Below are positions 52,001 to 63,100 of a stretch of DNA of 64,000 nt, one piece after another. Each line of letters opens with the position of its first letter. Position 1 is the stretch's first letter. Source of the DNA: Anas platyrhynchos (lineage: Eukaryota > Chordata > Aves > Anseriformes > Anatidae); the NCBI RefSeq assembly GCF_047663525.1, contig NC_092606.1, forward strand, positions 5,144,501-5,208,500, written 5' to 3'. A program made the position numbers and the translations under genes. The notes under the pieces were generated by a model. It saw only the letters and a list, made by a program, of their open reading frames with translations. It was not told the origin of the DNA and did no database searches.

Positions 52001-52916
52001 TGGGGTAGCTTTTACAGGTGGCAGCTGGTAGCAGGTACTGGGACAATTTAGAAATGCTCTGCTTCTTGTAGACTGGATCAAGGGAAATGAGGAAATTCCT
52101 GTAATGCTGCTAAGTTGGCAAGAGAACTTTAATACTACTCTGAAGCTGGCTGAGTAGTATCAAGTTGAAGCAGAATACAGTCTTAATGTTGATCATAATT
52201 AATGTTAATATTCAAAGTACAGTCCCATCTAACAGTAGCCATTACTAATGTTCTATTAAGATAGATACTGTACATAGCATATGGTGTCTGAGCCTTGAAG
52301 CAGTTGCATCTGGCCTGATCTAAATCCTGCATAACAATATACGTGGGTTGAGCCCTTGAATTAACCGTTCTGTTCCTTCTTTATTTTCAAGGTGCTTTCT
52401 TTTTCCATTTGATAATTTGAATTTAATTTTTTAATTTAACTGGATTAATTAATACACTTCTACTTTTGCAGCTATGTTGTGATGCACTGCCTTTGAAAAG
52501 TGTTCCTCTTGCTCTATCACTTTCCCTCTAGCTATTTAAGGATGGTTTCTGATGAAGATCAACACAAGACTGAGTGCTTGGCCTGGATTTTGGACCTTTG
52601 AGCGTGCCCTAGCAGGCTGTTTGCAGCCACTAGATGGCACATTGCAAAAGACTCTGTATCCTGAGTAGCAGCTTGATGTTTTGGGTCTGTTAGTATGATT
52701 AAAGGATAAATAATACTAAATGTGCCTTTAATAGGAGAAAATACACAGCATTTACAACAGTGATTAAGTTCTATTAAACAGTTGTTATTTTGGACACAGC
52801 ATGATTAGTACATTCAAACCACTTCATTTCCAGGCTTTAGCACCTTGGTCATTACTAACTTAAATCATAAAGTTCAGTGAATCACGTTGTAAATAGTTTT
52901 ATTGGTTCCATGATGG

Positions 52917-52938
52917 AAAAAAAAAAAAAAAAAAAAAA
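52917..52938 (+). repeat. Poly-A run
   Basis: Twenty-two consecutive A. No retrogene-like sequence was recognised on its 5' side. Confidence 0.95.
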
Positions 52939-54481
52939 GAGAGGTTTGTGAAATTCCTTGATGACTTTAATTTACATATTTCCTAAGCCACCCTATCAAT
53001 GTTTTCTGTTCCTTATTTGGTTATTCATCACTGAAGAAATTTTAAACTCTATTTCTGTTTTGCAAATGCTGAGAACAACACGCCAACTGAGAGCAAAGGG
53101 TTGTATTCCTAGAAGAAGTATGCTAAATGGAGAGAGATGGAATTTTGCACTCATCTGCACACTGCTGCCAACATGCCAGAGCTATCTGAGTGAGGAATTA
53201 CCTCCAGGGATGAGAGTGGAACTGCTCTTACAGCTCCTGGGGAAAGGTCTGTGTTTACATATATGCTGATGTCTATTGGATAATACACAGGACCTTCATT
53301 TTTCAGTCTGCAGTGGTATTGGACAGTAATCTTCTCCTCTTTCTTTGTTGTTTTGGATTCTCAGTTCCATCTTTGTTGTAGGTCTCCATTCACTCCACCC
53401 AAGTCACTGAGAATTTTAGTGTATGTTTTAATATAATTTTAGAATATATCACTTACGCCTGTCTTGTATTCTCCAGACAGTTCTGTTTTCATTAAGCTGT
53501 ATTCTAGTCCTATTGGCTTGTATTTTGTTTTCTGAAAATAGATTTTTAATCTTTTCAAGATTTTTTTTTTGTCACTGTAATATCATCAGGCTTCCTTCAA
53601 AGCATTTTTAATCAAGAAAAAAAAAAAAGATCTAGATATATTTCAAGATTTCAATGCTATAGAAGAAGGGTTTCTTTAAATTCATTTTAATAGCTTTTAA
53701 GTGACTGGGAACAAATATTTGGTCTCTACAAGCCAACACCAGGATAAAAGGCATGCTGGCTTAATCCTATTTTGGCTTTAAAATTGTCATCTGTTCTTTT
53801 AAGTTTGTTTATGATTTCAGAGCTTGATTAAGTGACTTCTGCATCACTTACATGCCACTTTACAAATTTGTTGAGATGTTTATGGTCTGAAGTGCCTTTC
53901 TCAGAAGTAAGCTATTTTCTTTGTTGCATTACCCTGCCTAAAATTCTTCTGATTTTCTGTTGTGGTCAAGTGTTGTAGAAATGTATATGTTTACCAGGAT
54001 AAGTCCTTCATATTCTCTTCTGTGTAGATGTGTGTGTGTGTGTGTCTGGGCAAGGCAAGGCAAGACAGCACCATAACTCCAGGGAAAATGGAGGAGGTGA
54101 CTGCGAGTCACCCACTTACTCACTGGCATATGCTGTGGGAAACCTATATTTTGTGGTTTTGTAGTGCACTTGCTTTTTAGACAAGGCAGGCGAGGAGGCA
54201 GACGTCCCCTTCTCATTAACAGATTTATCACTTACAACTCTTATGTAAAACAAACTTAGTGTCAGCTCCAGAACGAAGAGCTGCATTGGAAATCACACCT
54301 AACTACAGCAGGTGCTGAGCTGGCAGTTTCACAGAAGATTGTGAAATTTGATCACACAATGGGAAATAGAGCCACTCCTTGAGGGCAATATCTGGAAACA
54401 TAATGGGGAACCACCCTTCAAAGGTGATCTGTGTAATAATGGGGCTTAGAAACACTTTCTACCTGCTTTGCTTAGAAAATT

Positions 54482-54940
54482 ATGAACATTTTTAATAGTG
54501 CTACTGGTTTTTGCACAAGCACACTATATTTAGCTGTACCTCAACTTGTCCTGTGCTCAGACACACCCAAGGCAATAAAATGCCCAGAGTGCACTTGCTG
54601 CTGCCATCACTTCAAGGTGGAAACCATTAATGAAATTGTCCGTTCTCTTTATGTCCTGGTATTATTGTTAGTTTCTCCTCTCTGTCTACAGGTTACATCC
54701 TTTCACCTGGCTTCTTCTGAAAACCGGGCATTTGGAAACCCCTTGAGTATATTTGCTGCAGCCTTTTTTTGGTATGTCTCTAGCTCATACATGCTAATGA
54801 ACATGCAACACCCAGCATTACTGCATTGGCCCCATGACACTTGGTTCTACTTCATGTCTTTCTTCTTTCTTCTCGAGATTGCCATAAAGATTGCACCTGT
54901 GCTCCTGCATGTACTTATGCACACCACAGCCTCTGAATAA
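54482..54940 (+). other. Unexplained 152-codon ORF, status uncertain
   Basis: ATG to TAA with no stop. The first third is Cys-rich (CPECTCCCHH), with three hydrophobic stretches after it. Mid-ORF, a textbook acceptor (TCTCCTCTCTGTCTACAG before GTT) suggests it could instead be a terminal exon of an unseen gene. I recognise no family, see no donor partner and no clear codon bias, and would treat it as chance unless homology is shown. Confidence 0.2.
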
Positions 54941-56267
54941 TGTAGACTCATAGGAAAGACTTCAAAGAATCATAACACAGCCGTTTTAAACGGCTGGGAG
55001 GAGAGGCTGATGGGAAATGTTATAAGAATTCAGCATTTCCTGCTTAGCTAAGCAGTAATTTAGAAGGACATGTAAACTATGTGCAAGTATTTCAAAGAAA
55101 ACAAAAAGCAAACAAAAGCTCTGCACACTGCCCTGATGTTGCAGACAAAGAGCAAGGAAGGGAGAGGTTTGCAGCAAGCTGTCTGCTCGAGTTTGTCATT
55201 TTGTTAGGCACTCACACATCGTGATCAGGGTAATGAAAGTATTTGGGCAGATTTGGATATTGATAGCCATAAATGCAAAGGGGAAGAAGGTGAATGGATT
55301 ATCAGTGACCTGAGCAAGTCATTGTGTGAATGAGATCAATTACTCAGGAGTTCATTAGTGAAAGAACATAAATATCCTTCCTTCTATTGCTATGGATATC
55401 TTATTGGGTTCCTATCATATATCAAAGCAAAACACAGATTCTGTCTTTCAGAGACAATGATGGGTTAACACCAGACTCTCCTTTCTGAGATTCTTCCACA
55501 GCAACTGTGCTTGTCAGGCCAAGGAAACTCAATACAAAGGGAACCACTGATCAGCAGGTATCAGAACTGTCTTGGCAGTTGGAAAGAAAATTCTGCAGGT
55601 CAGTGCATTCTAACATTTTACAGATGAAAAGTGCAATGCACGTTGTCCTAGTCTCCCCGTAACTAGCATAGTAAAAGAAAGAATAAAGATTCTGAAGAGC
55701 TTGTGTGCTATTGTAGAGTGAAAGTCATTCGCATTCACTCTCAGTGAACCGGTATGATTCAAAAGGCATTTCAGAAATGCAAGAGACTTTGGAAAACTTT
55801 TGCAGGCTATAACAGAACGAGTCATTTAAAACAAAGTTAAGTGGTGTTTATAGTCTAAATGATCGGTCAGAATCCAACCTCAACTTTTGGTATTGAGTGC
55901 TTGATATGGCAAATTGTCTTTGAAAATGTATATGCTAATAGACATCCAAAAAGTCCAGTATCTTGAACAGTTTGGTCATTAAGAGGTCTATGTGCTGCTG
56001 AAAATTGGTTCCTGCAGAATAAGGATTAAACATTTAACTATATTGGGGTTTGAAAAGGAATATCTTGGTATTGAGAGTCCAAGAAAATTAGACTCTTGTA
56101 TTAATTATTACTTTAATGATAAGATAAAATCAGTCATGCTAACTTAACTATGCCAAGATATTTAAAGAAGCTCACAGTTGACAGATGGAAGAGACAGAAG
56201 TGTATTTACAGTGACATATGTAATAGAAAAAATCTCCATAACACAAGGGGTACATAAAAAAAAAATC

Positions 56268-57016
56268 TTTAATTCAATCATATACACAATATAGGGCACA
56301 AGGCTTCTACCCTTCACAAGAGAATATTGCTATTCCTGCCATGACCTTGTAGACTTTAATCTTTCATAAATAACAATGGGACGAATGTTCTAGGAAAAAA
56401 AGTCTTTTACATTCATAACAGAGTGGGCTGTAAATAAATACGTTTCAAAGTGATAAAATAGGCTGACAGTATGTGATTTGTCCCTAATCATGCAACACAT
56501 ACCGTGCTGAGTGCCCACAGAGTACACAACAATCTTATGTACATGCTGAACACAGAGGCCTGTATGCTCAGACAGAGGTGAATATTCATATGTGCTGTGG
56601 TGATACACAGATACAGGCATGAAATCAGGTACACACAGTCTCCTTTCTTCCTTCTCCATACACACCTCTCTTCTTTCTCACTCACTGCAGATTTCGGACA
56701 TTACATACAGAGCTTGAGAAATGATGTAGTTGGGGAAAATTTACCCCTGTGCAAACAGAAAATCTAAAGATACCTGGAACTGTTGAAAAGCCAGAGGTTA
56801 CTGGCTTGTCTTACTGCTGGGGTAACAAAATTGCCTGCTAGAACAGCCCTGTTAGGCAATTCTATTGCTGCTATCAACTGAATGATTTTGTTTGTAGGTA
56901 GCGTGTCCTTTTCCACAGAGTAGGCCCGTCTCTCAACAGCTGCCTCAGCAAAACTTGTGTCTTGCTCACACTGCAGTCCTACCAGATACAGTAGTGTTTC
57001 GCTTGTCTCTGTATTA
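56268..57016 (-). promoter_or_regulatory. SLC13A2 3' UTR with candidate poly(A) signal
   Basis: The minus strand after the stop runs about 740 nt to ATTAAA (56273-56268), followed within about 30 nt by the T/G-rich ACCCCTTGTGTTATGG, a plausible cleavage context. No AATAAA was seen closer to the stop. Confidence 0.4.
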
Positions 57017-57193
57017 TTAGCATATGTCTGTCCCATTTGCCCAGCATATGCGTGTCCCATTTGCCCAGCATAAGCCTGTCTCATTTGCCCAGGAAGGGAA
57101 GATGTGCAGGTTGAACAAGGATGAAGACCAGGTGTTGAGGGCTAGAGCTATCGTCAGGACTCCCAGGAGGTTGAGTACAAATCCAGCTTTGGC
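57017..57193 (-). CDS. SLC13A2: SLC13A2 last exon with triplicated glycosylation tail
   Basis: 177 nt including TAA. The acceptor is CTTTATCATTATAG before GCC AAA. It encodes the last helix ([20 protein letters not shown]), then FNLHIFPSW and three tandem 8-residue units: [24 protein letters not shown]. Each carries an N-glycosylation sequon and a Cys. Human ends with a different Asn/Thr-rich tail after FPSW. Confidence 0.95.
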   Translation of the reverse strand, partial: AKAGFVLNLLGVLTIALALNTWSSSLFNLHIFPSWANETGLCWANGTRICWANGTDIC

Positions 57194-60100
57194 CTATAAT
57201 GATAAAGGAGAGGGGTTATTTGTTGAATTTAATATTTTTTCCTTCCGTGCTGATTAGGATTGTTTGAATGGTATTGGTATCTAATACTACCTTGAATCAG
57301 TTTTGAATTGGAAAAGTTATCAAGAGATTTGACATCCTTGTCTATGTTGAGAATGGACGTCAGGGCAGCCTAGTGAAATGTGTTAGGCTTTGCCCTAGTC
57401 CCTGCAGAAGGATTGTACAGGTCTCTTTGTCATCCCTATGATCTACATTTGGGCTTTTGAAACAGTTAGGTGTTGCCATTTCTGCTTGACAGCAAGCTCC
57501 TGTTGGAACGTCTTCCAGAGACCTTGGTTGTTTTTTAAAAACTCAGTAGCATCTTCGTAAGGCTCTAAATATAGATTAACAATAGCGACTCTAACAATTC
57601 ATACATGTATGTTCTTTTTTCCATTTGTCTTCAGTAGAGTACAGTGAGTTTTCCAACACTCTTTCAAGAAGAACAAATAATAGGAAATGGAAAGATCAAA
57701 ACTACTGATGAAAGTTATGAAAAGAATGTGCTTTTGCTCACCATATCTATAACCTTGAGATGTCCATAGGAGAAGACGATGGCATTAGGGGGAGTGGCCA
57801 CTGGTAGCATGAACGCCAATGATGCAGAAAGTGTACAGGGCAGCATGACATAGAGTGGATTGAGGCAGATATTTTTAGCCTATGCAAGAAAGGAGAGCAC
57901 GGATGATGGTTTATGATATACAAAAGTGCACAGAAATCTTTTGTCAGAATACTGATTGCATTTGTCCATGTCAGAAATCTTTTTCTTCCACATGTGCTGT
58001 AGGAACTCATATTTTGGTTCTGTTTTAGGAACTTTTATTTGGTGTCTTTGTGCAGCAAAAATAAGAATTGTTTTTGTGGCCAGTGCTTTGTGTTTGTGAT
58101 TGTGGAATCTTAATCCCTGCTGTGGTATAAATTAATAATAATGTTTGTGTTCAACTCTAAGACCAGGCAAGAGTATAAAGTAACTTCAAACTGATTAAGA
58201 AAGGAATTAAGTTATCAGTGGAAAATGGGTAGCCCGAACTCTGAAGATGAGTGTGTCATTTTAGGGATTAGCTGGAGTCTGTGGCCTATGCAAAAAGATT
58301 TTGGTGGAGCTTATTCCAGTTTCTCTATGGAACCACCTTTTCATGCTGCAAAACTATGTCTACCCCAAAACAGGAGTCTCCTGTGGAAATGCAAAAGTCT
58401 GAATTAGGTCATAGAGCCTGAGTAATGCTATCGCCTTCACAGACTTGTGGAAAGGTAGTGGTTGGAGTGAAATACAGTAATGGAATGTTGCAGGGAAACA
58501 AATGCTGCTGCTGCTGTCTCTATGCAGAACAAATAGGGAAAAAAAAACAACAAGTACAGCTGGCAGTGACCTCATGAGGTTGTTTAGGCCAGAAGGCAAA
58601 GTCTAATATGCCAATGAATTTAATCCCTTTGCTTTTCCCCAGCAATGGTTTTAAGAAAGGTTGAATGAAGCACATAGTGTGTGAGTTTCTGTATGCACGC
58701 ACATGTATACACGTATGTATGTTGTAAGTCTTCTCTCCTGATTAGATGCATGCCCAGTGCTTGGCTGTGTCAGCCAGTTATTTATTTATTTGTTATCATT
58801 GAGCATACATCTGCTCGGAGCAGGGATGAAAGCTGTTCTTATAAGAGCATTTTGAAACACTGGAACTTACCATTGAAGCCAGAATAGGGAGAAAGAGGGT
58901 AGTAGTGGCCACGTTGCTGGTGCACTCAGTGAAAGTAGCAACAAGGAGACACAGCAGGAGAGCAATGGCTGGATGAGGGATTTCCTCCAGAGGAGTCAAT
59001 TTTGAGCCTAACCATTCAGACAGACCAGATTCCTGTAAGAGAGGAAAGATGCCTGTCAAGCTTGTAGGCTGGGGAAGAAATACTCACATCGCAGGCCAAT
59101 TGCATTTCTCTTACCAATTCTACCCTCCCTTCTTATGGAAGTTCCCATGTAAACGCTCTCTGTAGGAAAACATGTAGAGGCCTTGCTAAAAATAAACATG
59201 CTTTCCCTTCTAAAGCATTTAAAAGAAGAAGATACTGTCTTTACAATGCATTAATGATAGCAAATAATTATTTTTCTATTGAGGCTGTTGGTTGTACATA
59301 AACAATATTCTTCATGTCCTCCCTATTTAATATCTGGATGTTTGAAAAAATTTGGAGACCCATCCTGGGCACCTTAGCTCCTCATGCCTGCCACATCTAT
59401 TAAGTTTTGTTTAATAGTCTTTGATGTATTGGGGTATTTTCTTAATCATCCACTTTTCTCGAAAGACAGTTAACTGTGCTACTTTCCTGTACCACGCTGG
59501 TTGCACAGGTAACAAAACAGATCTGTTATTATCACAGGACTCCTCCTGAGGATGGTGAAGTCTCTTACTGCCACTAGCTGAGGAAATGCACATTGGTGCT
59601 ACCAGCATGCCCTCTTGTGTTCCAGGAGAGCATATGTGAAAGGTAAGAGAAAATACCCATTAAGACAAACACCAGGTAAGCAGAGGAATATTACCTCGCT
59701 GCCTTTGGCTAAGGCAAAACCACCTCCCAGCAGCAATACAATGTTCCACGGCATTTTCTGGTGAACTGATGTCCAGTCCAAGAGAGCTGGGGGTGCTAGG
59801 ACCTTTGGCTTCCTGCCTAAAATTCAGAAAGATTTTGTAAGCCATATAATAATCTCCAAAGAAAGCAGTACTTGTCAGAGCAAGAGGTGAGTTTAATCTG
59901 AACATGAGGAAACTTTTCTGTCAGCAAGATAAACTAGACTCTGGAATTATCTCCTAAAGCTAATGATGGGAGTCTCATCAACAAAGATTTTAAAAATTGA
60001 CTTGCAAAAATACTAATGAATAATCTGTAGTTGCTCCAAGAAGCATAGCAAAGCAGATGAAAGGTAAGAGTGGGTTAGAAGTATGGCAACATATCCACAG

Positions 60101-63100
60101 AACTGTGTGTGTTTCTGTTAAGTCACGTATTCTCTGCTAAAGCCTTCTGTTTCAGAAGCTTTTAGATATGTGCATACTGGTGTCTGGAACACTGCTGGGT
60201 TACGTTTTATACTTAATTAAATCATAAGAAATAGAGAACTTTTATGAAATTAAAACTATAAGAAATAGAGAAGTTTTATGGAATAAAAGCATTGAGTAGG
60301 CTAAAGCATATAACAGTACCTATGGAGCAAGAGCAGTTTGAGATTTCCTTTGTGAATGTTAAATGTAAAACTTCTGGTCTACCTATTCTGAGAGTTGATT
60401 TTTGATGCCTTTAGTAAGCTTACCTGCTTGTTGTCTGTCTTTAGTGCTGGTAGCAAATTCAGAAGGGATGATGAACAACAAAATTGAAATGAAGATGGCA
60501 ACTGTAGCATCAGTAACAAAGCTACAAAAGAAATTTCAGTGAGAATTTTTATTAATTGATTTATTTTAATTTATTTTAATTTATTTATTTTAATTTATTT
60601 TTGACTAATTTTCAGCGAGAAAACTAGTAGTGTTTTAGGTGCATGAGGAACTGAACAAATTGGATAATGCCACAAATGAAAATTTTACTTCTAAACTTGT
60701 GATGCTAGCATGAGATTAATTCACAGACTAGGCAGGGATAACCCCAGCAGGGAATCTGCATGAAATACCATTTAGGAAGTGAGAAATTAGGCTATGCTTC
60801 ATAATTCTATTGTTGCCTGATTTATTTTTGTTTAAAGTGAGGAGGAAAAGTGGTGATACCTTGTGTCATTTTTGTTGAAGAGAACAGTTGCCCAACCTGG
60901 TATGAACCCAGGCTCTCTGGTAAACCAGAGCAGTACCAACAGTATGAAGAGGACTGAAACTGCTATCTCTGCAAACTTCATCGAGCCCAGTTTCTTGTGC
61001 TCTTCCTTGATAATCGTAAAGGCCTGTTTCTCCTTAGCCTTTGCAGAAGGACTTCTATCGCAACCAAAATTCTTCTGAAAACTATAAAAAGTGGATAGAA
61101 AATATTAAAGAAATTTTGTAGATAGCTTAAGAGTCAAGAATCCAAATTTTGTAACTCAACCATATTGTATTACATATGTATTTATGCATGTATTTAGGTA
61201 TGTATTTATCTTTATATAAAGTATTGCAACATCAGCAGCCGTAGCTGTAGATAGTAACTGCATTGTATTGTGTGCTGCCAAGATTCAAAAAGAACCGTCC
61301 TGCCCCTAAAAGCTCATGATGTAAATACAAACGTGGTGCTATCTGGACACACAGGGAAATAACGACAATATTAATACAATTGATGTTATATGATCATCAG
61401 GATGTAAACAGTTGCCAAGCTTTTTTTAAAAAATTACAGTAAAGGAGAATTTAAAAATAAGAATTTGAAGAATAAAATACAATTTCAGGCGTTAACAAAG
61501 CTCTTTCCAAATAAAATAAGAGGTTGAGCATAATACAAAAGTGAAAGTCTAAGTAAAAATATGTAGGCAATGCAAACTGGTTGCAGGGGGTGATTAGCAT
61601 TGGGAACTGACACAATATTAATCCTCTGGGTCTACAGCAGCTCGTCACAAAGGTAAATACCAGCTGTATGCAGAAATCAATTTCCTGGTTTGAAGCATAG
61701 CATTCTTTTAGGGCATGAAGCAATGCTGCAGAACAGGTTGCATGCAGTTATAGCTCCATTTTTCCATCTACAGTATGTATTTAACAGGGATTTTATCTTT
61801 TTTTTTTTTTTTTTTTTTTTTTTTGAGAAAAAGTTGCAGTATTTTAACAAACACTTAGTAAGCTGTTGTGGTAGTCTCTGTTGGCTGTGACTGCTAAATT
61901 TCAAACATAGGCTCATCATTAAAAGAGTCACTGGTTGTACAATGTGTAATGAGTACTTAATAATAGACCTGTCAGCTAGGCTATAGTATGTAAAGTGTAC
62001 TTACTCAAAGCCCATGTACAATATTTGCAGCCAAATCCAAGCCAAAATCAGCAACACGACGGCGGTGGGAAAAGCAAAAGAGAACCAAGAGGCAAAGTTG
62101 ATGATGTTACCGTTGTCAGGAAAGATCCTGCAAAATGTAGAAGGCTGTCAGCATTCAAAACCCTGGAGTCTCTTCTGTATTTAATTAATGATTCAGATAA
62201 AAAGAAGGTGCTTTGAGGCTCCCTAAGGAAAGTAAGCTAACGACCTTGCAAAGTTACGAAATAGGTATTTCCCTTCTCTGTATTGGCTAGAAGTCAGCTG
62301 TGGCAGAAAGATGCGGCTTAGTGGGTATGTAGTCCCAAATTGAACCAGACTTACTCATCAACTTGTCCTTTCAGTACCAGATTTGGTGTTGTCCCAGTCA
62401 GAGTTGCAATCCCTCCAATGCTGGCTGCGTAACAAATAGAGAGAGAGAGTCCCTTGGAGAGTTTCATGTGCTTCTCGTCTTGAAGATTTTCGTTGCTCTG
62501 TGTGTCTTCCTCGATCGTCAGAACATTGCTATCACCTAGGTCCCAAAACAGGAAGAAAAGAGTTACAGGAGCTAGGTTGGATAGGACAACATCTCATGTC
62601 TGTGAAATTCAGCCCTTGAAAGCTGGGATGTGATGGACTCAAAGCTGAAGGAGTCACGTATTAAGAGGTATATCAAAGCCATAAATTAGGAGGTATATCA
62701 AAAACTTTGATATCATATATCAAAGAGTTAACAATGCCAGCCTCTTAATATGAGCCTCAAATAATATGAGCCCCATATTAAGAGGTTGGCATTGTTAACT
62801 CTTTGACATGCTGGCCAATTTTTCACTGGTTGTCAGTGAAAATAAGTTTTTCAGTGATGAAGTCTGAATACACTGCAGACACTTCTCAGGGAATGAGAAC
62901 TTTGAACTGCACACAGTGGGGAGAGAAAAGAGTTCAAGGAGGTACAACAGAGCCACGAGAGATGGACTGAAGGTAACTTGTTCTGCACTGAGGTTTACGT
63001 GCAGAATCACTAGAGCTAACTCAAAGATGGGAAGAGGGTGAGAGAAATAGGCCAGAAGTTTACCCTCACGAATTCCCCATTATCTGGTAAATTACACAGT

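Larger units (their letters stand above)
41441..56249. other. Intergenic interval between SLC13A2 and FOXN1
   Basis: About 15 kb without a gene I can support. It contains the ancient SINE fragment (42295-42400), a perfect hairpin (45583-45639), pyrimidine tracts (47100-47192, 49030-49072), a 22-base A run (52917-52938), a (TG)n near 54028-54045 and an unexplained ORF (54482-54940). Gene control elements for FOXN1 would be expected here but none can be named from sequence alone. Confidence 0.7.

Noticed and set aside
56764..57084. 106-codon minus-strand ORF starting [10 protein letters not shown]
   Set aside because: It is the wrong frame of the SLC13A2 last exon: the 24-bp repeats stay open in more than one frame.
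61677..61931. ORFs on both strands across the T run near 61.8 kb
   Set aside because: They are low-complexity translations (poly-Phe or poly-Lys) inside an SLC13A2 intron.
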